This document shows positions 1 to 7,700 of a stretch of 8,899 bases of DNA, in pieces; positions within the stretch are counted from its first letter, which is position 1, and each line of letters opens with the position of its first letter. Below the pieces are notes generated by a model. That model had not been told where the DNA came from. It saw only the letters and a program-made list of their open reading frames with translations, and ran no database searches. The DNA is from an uncultured Porphyromonadaceae bacterium. GTDB lineage: Bacteria > Bacteroidota > Bacteroidia > Bacteroidales > Muribaculaceae. The stretch lies in the NCBI GenBank assembly GCA_947178655.1, contig CAMWZB010000031.1, forward strand, positions 1 through 8,899, given 5' to 3'. Made by a program: the position numbers and the translations under genes.

Positions 1-647
1 TTCTTCATCAGCTCGGGCGGATATATCTTGCCGGCATGTGCGGCAAACGGCGCTATGCCGATCCAACGCTCGCCGACGGGCTTGGCCGTGGTGATGGCGG
101 CATAGAGGCTGTCGGGAGCACTCTCCCGGCCGTCATAGAGTCCGTCGAACTTGTCGCGCAGCGGAAATCCTGCCTTGAAGAAGGCCTCGCGGTAGAAAGC
201 CCGCTGCGACGTCAGGGGAAGCATCACCTTGTTGTGCCGGCGCGTGAGGGCGCGGCGGTTGGCCCGGGGCTTGAATACATGCACCGAAGGAACGCCCTTG
301 AGTTTCATGAACAGCGAAAGCATGCGTGTGCGGAGCACGTTGTGCAGGTCTATCAGGTAGTCTGGAGCGAACTTTGAGCATATGTCTGCCGCCATGCGGC
401 GTATGCCGCCCACGCCGGCATATTCGCCCTTGACATCATAGGACGTCACCACGAGATTGGCGGGAGGATTGACGAACATCGACGTCATCGACGGACGCGT
501 CACCATGACGAACCGCACACCCGGATAGCAGTGGCATGCGCTGTACACCACGGGGATGGTCATGGCCACGTCGCCGAAAGCCGAGAACCTCGTGAGAACT
601 ACGGACCGGAGTCCTGACGGATTGCCTTCGGGGCTACTTGGAGCCAT
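1..647 (-). CDS. Glycosyltransferase family 9 (heptosyltransferase-like), C-terminus cut by window edge
   Basis: Reading leftward from the ATG at 647-645, the frame stays open for 215 codons to the window edge, so only the N-terminal part is visible. Residues 20-33 read RFSAFGDVAMTIPV, the hallmark glycine-rich acceptor-side loop at the start of GT9 / ADP-heptose:LPS heptosyltransferase folds. Further on are DYLIDLHNVLRTR, typical of the first Rossmann domain, and WIGIAPFAAHAGKIYPPELM at the edge, where the second nucleotide-sugar-binding domain begins. Family members are usually about 340 aa, so roughly 130 residues should lie outside the window. There is no signal peptide, which fits a cytoplasmic or inner-face enzyme adding a sugar to LPS core or another surface glycan; the actual donor and acceptor cannot be read from sequence. 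The ATG lies inside the upstream DUF4254 gene (14-nt overlap), implying translational coupling. The next in-frame ATG falls inside the conserved loop, so this start is favoured. Confidence 0.9.
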   Translation of the reverse strand, partial: MAPSSPEGNPSGLRSVVLTRFSAFGDVAMTIPVVYSACHCYPGVRFVMVTRPSMTSMFVNPPANLVVTSYDVKGEYAGVGGIRRMAADICSKFAPDYLIDLHNVLRTRMLSLFMKLKGVPSVHVFKPRANRRALTRRHNKVMLPLTSQRAFYREAFFKAGFPLRDKFDGLYDGRESAPDSLYAAITTAKPVGERWIGIAPFAAHAGKIYPPELMK

Positions 648-1239
648 AGAGAACGGGGTTGGTATCGGCGTCGTTGTACATCTTCATCTGCCTGTACACT
701 TTCATGTACTTGCGTCCTGCGGCGATGTCGTCAAGGAGCGAGTCGATGGCCGACACAAGGTCGGTACGCTGCTCCTCGAGCACTGCGAGTTTGGCACCGC
801 AGCGCGCGCGGTGGTCGTCGGACGCATCAGTGCGGTTCACTTCTGCCGCCATATGGAAAATCTTCAGTGCGAGAATCGAGAGGCGGTCAAGAGCCCATGC
901 AGGACTTTCGGTGTTGATGGTGGCGTCGTCGAGAACCTTCACGCCGGCATAGAGATTGCGGAAATAGCTGTCAAGCTCTTCGACCATGTCCGTGCGGTCC
1001 TGATTCGACTTGTCGATGCGACGCTTGAGAGCGAGAGCGGCCACAGGATCGATGTCCGGGTCTCGGATTATGTCTTCAAGATGCCACTGCACGGCATCAA
1101 TGCGGTTCTTGGCATAGAGGACATTCTCGATGGTTCCCTCGGCATAGGGCTGACGGGATGAGGCATCGACATCGTCGTCAATATGGTAGTCGGCGACCGA
1201 CTGTTCGAAGATGCTGTAGCATTTCTCGGCGAATTTCAT
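634..1239 (-). CDS. DUF4254-family protein
   Basis: A 201-aa soluble protein with no signal peptide or membrane segment, predicted mostly alpha-helical and acidic. I recognise it as DUF4254, a Bacteroidota family of unknown biochemical function, from conserved blocks: LYAKNRIDAVQWHLEDIIRD (about 41-60), the NQDR motif (79-82), and NTESP...W followed by ALDRLSILALKIFHM (about 109-130). The length is normal for the family. Its gene is the first of a leftward pair and overlaps the family 9 glycosyltransferase gene by 14 nt. From memory this pairing is common in Bacteroidales, which suggests a helper or regulatory role in surface-glycan synthesis; that is inference from context only. The ATG at 1239 sits about 30 nt below the predicted transcription start of a consensus promoter at 1274-1304. 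No Shine-Dalgarno sequence is evident, as is usual in this phylum. Confidence 0.9.
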   Translation of the reverse strand: MKFAEKCYSIFEQSVADYHIDDDVDASSRQPYAEGTIENVLYAKNRIDAVQWHLEDIIRDPDIDPVAALALKRRIDKSNQDRTDMVEELDSYFRNLYAGVKVLDDATINTESPAWALDRLSILALKIFHMAAEVNRTDASDDHRARCGAKLAVLEEQRTDLVSAIDSLLDDIAAGRKYMKVYRQMKMYNDADTNPVLYGSK

Positions 1240-1273
1240 AGCGCAGATGGTGATGGGTTACATATTATAGTCA

Positions 1274-1304
1274 CAAAAATAGGAAGAAAAATCTATACTG
1301 CAAA
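1274..1304 (-). promoter_or_regulatory. Bacteroidota-type promoter for the DUF4254-GT9 operon
   Basis: On the minus strand there is TTTG at 1304-1301, exactly 19 nt of spacer, and TATTTTTG at 1281-1274. This matches the Bacteroidota primary sigma consensus (-33 TTTG, -7 TAnnTTTG) at every fixed position. Transcription should begin near 1268, leaving a leader of about 30 nt before the DUF4254 ATG. A second -7-like element, TATATTTG at 1350-1343 on the same strand, lacks a recognisable -33 partner and may be a weaker distal start. Confidence 0.6.
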
Positions 1305-1368
1305 ATTTATTTGAAGAGACATTTAGACATTAAATGATACCGCAAATATAAAATAATAAAGAATGTTG

Positions 1369-1399
1369 TTTTATGTTATCAAAAATAATCGTAACTTTG
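1369..1399 (+). promoter_or_regulatory. Bacteroidota-type promoter for the DUF975 gene
   Basis: TAACTTTG at 1392-1399 matches the TAnnTTTG -7 element at all fixed positions. A TTTT at 1369-1372 lies 19 nt upstream and fits the TTTG -33 element at three of four positions. The predicted start near 1405 leaves about 50 nt of leader before the ATG at 1457. The leader is A/T-rich just before the ATG with no Shine-Dalgarno sequence, as expected in this phylum. Confidence 0.5.
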
Positions 1400-1456
1400 C
1401 GCACATATATAGATGATGTACACAACAAGTTCTAAACCTCTAACAATATAACATCT

Positions 1457-2059
1457 ATGACATCAGAAACTCTTGCCCAAATGATGCGACAGGCCAAGGA
1501 TTCGCTCAACGGCCTGTGGGGATCTGCCGCTCTCGGAACTCTTATCTTTGCACTTATCGGCAGTGTGGCCTCTTCAACCACCAGAATATCGCCGATATTC
1601 ACAATTATTCCCTTGCTTGTCAGCGGTCCGCTGTCCTACGGCTACTATCTCTTCCTCGTAAAGCTCTCGGGCACACGCAACGCTGACTACAATGCTCTCT
1701 TCGCAGGTTTCAACCGCTTCGTTGACACTTTGGTCGCCGGCCTCGTCTGCTCAATACTGACTGCCGTAGGCATGTGCCTGCTCATAGTGCCGGGCGTAAT
1801 CATAGCCCTGGGTCTTTCGATGACATGGTTCATCATGCTCGACAATCCCAACATCTCCGGCGTGGACGCTCTGCGTGAGAGCTGGCGCATGATGGACGGT
1901 CACAAGATGGACCTCTTCCTGCTGTTCGTGCGCTTCATCGGCTGGATACTGCTCGCCATCGTCACCTGCGGTATAGCAATCTTCTGGGTTGAGCCCTACA
2001 TGATCACCGCCTACCTCAATTTCTACCGTCAGCTCAAATACGGTACTTTCAAGGCATAA
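1457..2059 (+). CDS. DUF975-family integral membrane protein
   Basis: A 200-aa, strongly hydrophobic inner-membrane protein. Likely membrane segments are near residues 20-40, 46-67, 90-128 (probably two passes around LLIVPGVIIALGLSMTW) and 152-176. The DUF975 signature is visible: a proline-glycine break in the central hydrophobic block, then the cytoplasmic-type motif DNPNISGVDALRESWRMMDG (129-148) followed by HK, then DLF, a further hydrophobic stretch, and WVEPYMITAYLNFY near the end. The length suits the compact members of the family. The function of DUF975 is not established. The gene has its own TAnnTTTG promoter and is followed by a GC-rich hairpin, so it is probably monocistronic. It starts at the only ATG ahead of the first hydrophobic segment that keeps the short amphipathic N-terminus. 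Confidence 0.9.
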   Translation: MTSETLAQMMRQAKDSLNGLWGSAALGTLIFALIGSVASSTTRISPIFTIIPLLVSGPLSYGYYLFLVKLSGTRNADYNALFAGFNRFVDTLVAGLVCSILTAVGMCLLIVPGVIIALGLSMTWFIMLDNPNISGVDALRESWRMMDGHKMDLFLLFVRFIGWILLAIVTCGIAIFWVEPYMITAYLNFYRQLKYGTFKA

Positions 2060-2087
2060 AAAGCCTTCCTCTCCCGACGAAACTCCT

Positions 2088-2121
2088 TGAGCCGCTGCGG
2101 CATCACAACTGCAGCGGCTCA
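2088..2121 (+). terminator. GC-rich hairpin after the DUF975 gene, probable terminator
   Basis: A perfect 11-bp inverted repeat pairs TGAGCCGCTGC (2088-2098) with GCAGCGGCTCA (2111-2121) around a 12-nt loop. One G-U and one G-C pair can extend the stem inward. It begins 28 nt after the DUF975 stop codon. The run of T expected for a classic intrinsic terminator is missing (TCCCTAATA follows), so it may be an imperfect terminator or a transcript-stabilising 3' hairpin. Confidence 0.55.
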
Positions 2122-2143
2122 TCCCTAATAACGGCCCGCAGGG

Positions 2144-2174
2144 CTTGCCGGCCGACCCTACCTGAATAACTGTC
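2144..2174 (+). promoter_or_regulatory. Weak candidate promoter for the surface-protein operon
   Basis: CTTG at 2144-2147, a 19-nt spacer and TAACTGTC at 2167-2174 resemble the Bacteroidota TTTG/TAnnTTTG pair. They match three of four -33 positions and four of six fixed -7 positions. The spacing is right, and the site lies between the upstream hairpin and the ATG at 2203, giving a leader of roughly 20-25 nt. The match is degenerate, so an alternative sigma factor or an activator-dependent promoter is equally possible. Confidence 0.3.
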
Positions 2175-2202
2175 ATATAAATAATCTAACCCATTTTTTA
2201 CA

Positions 2203-4752
2203 ATGAAAAAACTCGTAAAATCGCTCGGAGTGGCCGTGGCTCTTGCCATGTCGACTCCTTTCTGTGTATCCGCCCAGACCGACGACACCCCTTCGGAGGC
2301 CATCGAATGGACCGAGGTCAATCTTGAGACTGCCGGCTCGCTCGGTGTGGAAGTGCTCTACAAAGTCGACGTCCTCTCTGACGTGCAGTATCTGAAAGTG
2401 CGGGGGCCGCTCAACAATGCCGACTGGACCACCATGAAAAACATGACATCCGCCATCAGCATCGACCTGTCGGAGGCTTCCGGCACAGCGATTCCGGCAG
2501 AAACATTCCGTTCGCGAGGCTCTCTTAAAAGCATAATCCTCCCGCCCAATCTCCGCACTATCGGGGACAACGCTTTCAACCAGTCCGGACTGACAGAAAT
2601 CTCGATTCCTGCGACTGTCACATCAATAGGCGAATACTGCTTCCAGAACTCTGAATCGCTCGTCTCTGCGACTCTGAACTGCGAGAGCGTAAACCTCTAT
2701 AAATACTGTTTCCAAAGTTGCGGCAACCTTGAGAATGTTTCCATCTCCGGAGCGGCCTCGCTGCCTGATCGCTGTTTTGATGACTGCAAAAAACTCACCG
2801 AAGTGACTCTTGCAGAAGGTCCGAAATCAATCGGGAACTATTGCTTCTATAACTGCAACTCTCTTTCAGTCATAAATCTTCCCGAAGGGCTCTCCTCCAT
2901 AGGCCAGCACGCATTCTCCTACAACAATTCATTAAAGGAAATTATTTTTCCTGAAAGCCTGCGTACAATTTCCGACTACGCCTTCTATTATGCGGGACTT
3001 ACAAAGGCTATTCTTCCCGAAAGGATGACCTCACTATCCTACGCATTTCAAAATTGTAACGCGCTGGAAGAAGTCACTCTGCCGACAACCATATCTTATT
3101 ATGGCAGTTCTATATTCTACGGCTGCTCGAAAATAAAGAAAGTGACTTGCCGGGCCGCCGTCCCTCCAAACGTAGGCAACAGCACTCCATTCGAAGGTCT
3201 TAACCGCGCCAACGCCACCCTCGTCGTCCCCGACTTCGCTGTGGTGAACTACAAACTCCACAGCTACTGGCTCTACTTCGGCACCATCGAAGGCGGATTC
3301 AAGAGCGACTACTGGTCAATCAGCTCAGACCTGTCTATGACCAACGACAGGCGCTGGGACGGCACTCCGTCTGTCGACATCAACACAGGCGGACGATTCA
3401 CCGTCGGAGGGTCGGCGCCCATGCCGCTCAACCATCTGAACATCCGCGAAAATATCGTGTACGACTCCCGCTCATTCGGACAGCTTCTCAATTCGAGCCC
3501 GGCCATGAGCGCCCTCTCCGCCACACTGCGCATCCATACCAACCGCAACCGTTGGTACTTCATCTCAGTGCCCTGCGATGTGAAACTGACCAATATCAGC
3601 CATTCGGCCGGCGCAGACTTCATATTCCGCTACTACGACGGAGAGCGCCGCAGCACCAGCGGCTCCGGCGGAAACTGGACCAACGTACCCGCTGACGGAA
3701 CCCTTGAGGCTGGAAGAGGATATATCTATCAGACAAATACTGAAGGAGACATCGTGATGCAGCTCGAAGCAGACGGCATAGAGCAGCTTCTCGCCGCCGG
3801 ACACCGCACCGTCACTGCCATGGCATGGCCGTCGACAACGGCAGCCAACGAAGGATGGAACCTCATCGGCAACCCTTCGCTGACCTACTTTGACCTCGGA
3901 TACACTTCGCTCACCTGCCCCATCACTGTCTGGAACGACTCCTACAACCGCTATGATGCCTACTCGCTGATAGACGATGATGTGGTGCTCCGCCCCACCC
4001 AGGCATTCTTCATGCAGCAGACCGGCGAGGACACCGAGATAACCTTCGACGCCAAAGGCCGCCAGTTCACTTCAACGGTAGTCCGCGAGGCTCCCGCACG
4101 CAGGACGGCACAGTCGTCGGGCCGCGCCATTTTCAACATCACAGCCGCCTACGACGGAGCCGAATCAGCCGACCGTGCACGCGTAGTGCTCAACGAAGAG
4201 GCTTCGGAAGCATATGAGGCATCGTGCGACGCCTCCAAGTTCTTTGCCGATGCAGAAGCTGTCGAAATATATACCATCGATGCCGATGGCAACGAACTCG
4301 CCATCAACGAGCGGCCGGAGGCTGACGGCACCGTGCGTCTGGGCATACGTGCCCCCAAAGCCGGGACCATCACCATATCCGCAGCCCGCGCCGACGGCTC
4401 GGCAGTTCTCTTCGACGCACTCGACGGAAGCAGCCACTCACTTTCCGACGGCAAGACATTCACATTCGAAGTCGCTCAGGCCGAAAGAGTCGAGGACCGT
4501 TTCACCCTCGAGCTCCACAGCCACCTCTCAGGCATAGCCTCCGGCACCATGGCCGATAGCGATATCTCCATCGAAGTGGACGGCAATGTCATCACTGTGG
4601 ACTGCGCCGACGGCTGTGCTGTCGAAGTATATACCGCCGACGGCCGTACCGCCGCTTCGGCCCAGGCAGCTCCGCGCGCCACATTCACTCTCGAGCAAGG
4701 TCTTTACATAGTGAAAGCCGGCAGCCGTGCCGCCAAATGTCTTGTGAAGTGA
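2203..4752 (+). CDS. BspA-type leucine-rich repeat surface protein with T9SS-like C-terminal tail
   Basis: An 849-aa exported protein. Residues 1-24 form a signal peptide (KK, hydrophobic core, VSA before Gln25) with no lipobox. Residues 107-322 hold nine full LRR_5/BspA units of 22-23 residues plus a partial one, of the pattern SLxxIxLPxxLxxIGxxAFxxC, often with YCF and a second Cys. The cap at 335-366 (ATLVVPDFAVVNYK) is the usual end of such arrays. Residues about 447-622 are a Bacteroidota beta-rich module (RWYFISVPCDV, FRYYDGERR, GWNLIGNPS, AFFMQQ). A beta-sandwich at about 647-773 (IYTIDADGNELAINERP) follows, then a T9SS type-A-like sorting tail ending GLYIVKAGSRAAKCLVK (833-849). It is therefore probably carried across the outer membrane by T9SS and anchored or released at the surface. 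BspA-like LRR proteins often bind host matrix or other cells; the ligand here is unknown. A single base separates its stop from the next gene, so the two are co-transcribed. Confidence 0.93.
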   Translation: MKKLVKSLGVAVALAMSTPFCVSAQTDDTPSEAIEWTEVNLETAGSLGVEVLYKVDVLSDVQYLKVRGPLNNADWTTMKNMTSAISIDLSEASGTAIPAETFRSRGSLKSIILPPNLRTIGDNAFNQSGLTEISIPATVTSIGEYCFQNSESLVSATLNCESVNLYKYCFQSCGNLENVSISGAASLPDRCFDDCKKLTEVTLAEGPKSIGNYCFYNCNSLSVINLPEGLSSIGQHAFSYNNSLKEIIFPESLRTISDYAFYYAGLTKAILPERMTSLSYAFQNCNALEEVTLPTTISYYGSSIFYGCSKIKKVTCRAAVPPNVGNSTPFEGLNRANATLVVPDFAVVNYKLHSYWLYFGTIEGGFKSDYWSISSDLSMTNDRRWDGTPSVDINTGGRFTVGGSAPMPLNHLNIRENIVYDSRSFGQLLNSSPAMSALSATLRIHTNRNRWYFISVPCDVKLTNISHSAGADFIFRYYDGERRSTSGSGGNWTNVPADGTLEAGRGYIYQTNTEGDIVMQLEADGIEQLLAAGHRTVTAMAWPSTTAANEGWNLIGNPSLTYFDLGYTSLTCPITVWNDSYNRYDAYSLIDDDVVLRPTQAFFMQQTGEDTEITFDAKGRQFTSTVVREAPARRTAQSSGRAIFNITAAYDGAESADRARVVLNEEASEAYEASCDASKFFADAEAVEIYTIDADGNELAINERPEADGTVRLGIRAPKAGTITISAARADGSAVLFDALDGSSHSLSDGKTFTFEVAQAERVEDRFTLELHSHLSGIASGTMADSDISIEVDGNVITVDCADGCAVEVYTADGRTAASAQAAPRATFTLEQGLYIVKAGSRAAKCLVK
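2521..3168 (+). repeat. Array of nine BspA/LRR_5 leucine-rich repeats
   Basis: Protein-level tandem repeats of 22-23 residues (66-69 nt) at residues 107-322 of the 849-aa protein. Unit starts include SLKSIILPP, GLTEISIPA, SLVSATLNC, NLENVSISG, KLTEVTLAE, SLSVINLPE, SLKEIIFPE, GLTKAILPE and ALEEVTLPT, with a partial tenth unit KIKKVTCRA. Aromatic-Cys-Phe and a following Cys recur at equivalent positions (YCFQN, YCFQSC, RCFDDC, YCFYNC, FQNC, FYGC). The DNA copies have diverged, so these are old repeats rather than fresh duplications. Confidence 0.9.
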
Positions 4753-4753
4753 T

Positions 4754-7700
4754 ATGAGACTGCTGAGATTCATATGCCTGACGGTGGCGGTGTTGCTGAC
4801 CGCCGCCGTACAGGCCCAGTACAACCCCTCCAATCCGCCGGAGCCGAATACGCCCGTGACGAAATACACCGTCACTGCCTCGGCCATACCCTCGGCGGGC
4901 GGCAGCGTCTCGGGGACGGGAAGCTATGCCGCGGGGACTACCGTGACGCTGTCGGCCAGCACTTACAGCAACTACCGGTTCTCCGGATGGACCGACCGAG
5001 ATGGAAAGACGGTGTCGACGTCGACGCGCTTCAGCTTCGTCATGGGAGCCGCCGACGCTCACTTCGACGCTCACTTCACATATGCGCCCACCAGTCCGTC
5101 TGAGCCTGTAACTCCCGACAAATACGCTTATGTATACGTGACAGTGCTCCCCTCTGGCGCAGGCAGCGTGTCGGGCACCGGACGATATACCGTAGGCTCT
5201 ACCGTGAGACTGACCGCCAGCACCTACTCCGACTATACTTTCGTGAGCTGGACCCGCGACGGCGAGACCATCGGCACGTCGACCACCCTATCATATAAGG
5301 TACAGGAAGAGGGCAACAACATCACTGCCAACTACCGTTATTCGCCCTCCAGCCCGTCGGAACCATCGACCCCGGCAGTATTGTACCGCCTCTATCTGTC
5401 GTGTGCGCCGTCGGGAGCCGGCTCCATAAATGTAAGCTCAGGCACGCAATACCGCGCAGGTCAAAACGTCTACCTCCGAGCCTACAACAACTCCGGCTAC
5501 GTCTTCCGCGACTGGACGGCAGAGGACGGCTCGGTCGTATCGACGGCTTACAGCTTCAACTATACGATGCCCGACGCCGACACCCGGCTGACAGCCAACT
5601 TCGTATACTCGCCGGACAATCCCTCCGAGCCCTCGGCTCCGAATCCGAGCCGCAACGTGCTCTACGGCGGACGGGAGCTGGCCATGCCCGGAGCTGACTT
5701 CCTCTACAACATCTCACTTGAGAACGCCGACGCCATCACCGGCGTGAACATCGACGTGACCGTGCCCGAAGGAGTCGCCTTCGACATGGACATGGCCTCG
5801 CTCACGGCCCGTGCGCCCGAGCATGTGCTCAATGTAGAGTCGGTCGGCGATGCGACATACCGCCTGACCGTCCGGGGCACAGAAGCCATAAGCGGAGCCA
5901 ACGGCGCCATCATCCGCATCCCGGCACATCTTGGCGCCGATGCCACAGTCGACACAAGCATCGCCGTGAATCTCACTCACGGAGTGCTGTATCTTGCCGA
6001 CGGCTCACAGACCCCGGTAGACGCCATCAACGGCTCGGTGAAAGTTATCGCCATACCCGAGACTCTCCCCGACAGCCCTGACTTCGTCATCACCGACATC
6101 AGCACTCCTGCTGTGTCAGTCATGCCCGGCGACAACATCAGCATCGACTGGGCCGTGGAGAACCGCGGCAACATAGCCTCTACCGGAGGTTGGAGCGAAT
6201 CTGTCTATCTCATAGCCGAAGACGGACGCCGCAGCAGCCTCGGCACGCTGTACTACGACGGCGCAGGTCTCGCTCCGGACGAGAAGGTGGCACGCTCGGC
6301 CACTTTTGCCATCAACGCGCTCCCCGGCATATCAGGCTCGCTCAATGTGGGCATATCTCTGATACCCTACGCCACAAGCGGCGAAATCGAGCAGTGGCAG
6401 GTGAACAACACCACCGTCAGCACGGGCAGACCCGTGACACTGGGCAAGCATCTGGTGCTTGAGATTCCGTCCGCTATGACCGAGGGCTCCGACCGCACGG
6501 TGCGCTGCCGTCTGGCTCGCTCGGGCAGCTGGAGCGCGACAGAGGTGTTCACCATCACTGCCGACCCGACCGACCCTCGCCTGAAAGTTCCGGCTGACGT
6601 CACCATCCACCGCGACCAGTCGGCCGCTTACTTCCAGCTCACGCTCGACGACAACGACACTGCCGACGGCGACGGACAGGCCACTCTCAGCATATCAGGC
6701 TCGGACTACTGGCCCGTAACCGCCGACCTGACGATCATCGATGACGAATATCCCGAAATCGAACTCGACGCCTCTCCTATGGAGGTGCGCGAAGGCTCGT
6801 CGCTCACCCTCACGGTGACTCTGCCCAAGCCGGCGGCAGAGGATGTCACGGTGAGTTTCGCCAGCGACGGCGCAGCCCGTCTCGACCTGCCACAGAACAT
6901 AGTCATAAAGGCTGGAGAGACCTCCGCCACACTCACCGTGACGGCAGTCGAGAACAACCGCGTGGAAGGCGATGCCCACATCACCATCCGCGCCACCGCT
7001 CCCAAGTACATGGACGGCGATGTCCCTGTGACCATCATTGACAACGACATCCCGGCTCTCGAGCTCGAGCTGACACCCGTCGAGGTCGTGGAGAACGCCG
7101 GAGCAGCGGCCATCCAAGGCATCGTCCGACGCACTGACAACTTCGACAAGCGGGTGACAATACTGCTGAGCGACGACTCGAACGGACGTCTTTTCTATCC
7201 CGCCGACCGCATCGTGCTCGAAGCCGGAGTAAAGGCAGCGGAGTTCGCCATCGGAGTGTACGACAACGCAACAGTCGACGGTGATGTCGATGTAGCGCTG
7301 ACGGCAGCCGTGTACATATCGTCATGCAGCTGTACGGCGACAGGCGCTTCAGGCGGAACCGTGACACGCACACTGCGCATCATCGACAATGACGGTCCAT
7401 CGATAGGGCTCGAATCACCGTCATCGGTACTGCTTGAGGGCGACTCCCGCGGTCTCGTCCTGACCGTGAGCCGCAACACCGACACGACAGCGCCGCTGCC
7501 GGTACGCCTCACCAGCGATGCCGACGATGTGCTTGAGTACAGTCATGATGTGATCATCCCGGCAGGAGCCCGCTCGACAACCGTGCGTGTGACCGCCTTG
7601 TCGAACACCACGCAGGGCGACAGCCGCGCCATAACGTTCTCAGCCGAGGCCGAAGGCTTCTCCAAAGGCACTTTCTGGGCCATGCTCACCGACAGTTCGC

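Larger units (their letters stand above)
1240..1456. other. AT-rich divergent intergenic region
   Basis: This 217-nt stretch separates the leftward DUF4254-GT9 operon from the rightward DUF975 gene. It is far more AT-rich than the flanking genes and contains three TAnnTTTG elements: two reading left (1281-1274 and 1350-1343) and one reading right (1392-1399). No ORF, tRNA or stable hairpin was seen in it. It most likely holds only the divergent promoters and short leaders. Confidence 0.7.

Noticed and set aside
36..377. A 113-codon plus-strand frame at the left edge
   Set aside because: It lies opposite the family 9 glycosyltransferase, whose frame is open throughout and carries family motifs; this is an antisense shadow.
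556..1161. A 201-codon open frame on the plus strand opposite the DUF4254 gene, the same length as that gene
   Set aside because: The opposite-strand frame encodes a recognisable conserved family with a proper promoter. The plus-strand product has no recognisable motif. The equal length is a coincidence of antisense reading in GC-rich coding DNA.
1341..1401. CGCAAA (1341-1346) and TTTGCG (1396-1401) as inverted repeats of a phase-variable invertible promoter
   Set aside because: The arms are only 6 bp and are explained by two oppositely oriented -7 promoter elements; no recombinase gene is nearby in the window.
2132..2154. A second small hairpin (CGGCC/GGCCG, or GCCC-GCA-GGGC) before the LRR gene
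   Set aside because: Stems of only 4-5 bp in GC-rich DNA, mutually exclusive with each other and without a T-tract; too weak to call a regulatory element.
4279..4311. A dockerin- or EF-hand-like DADGN...E stretch in the LRR protein, which could have paired with the cohesin-like domain next door
   Set aside because: Only one copy, with the wrong spacing of acidic and glycine positions. It fits better as a beta-hairpin in the pre-tail sandwich domain (IYTIDADGNELAINERP).
6706..7149. Long minus-strand frames (also 7640-8095 and 8333-8725) beneath the giant gene
   Set aside because: They are antisense to an uninterrupted coding frame with clear domain repeats, and their products are low-complexity with no family resemblance.
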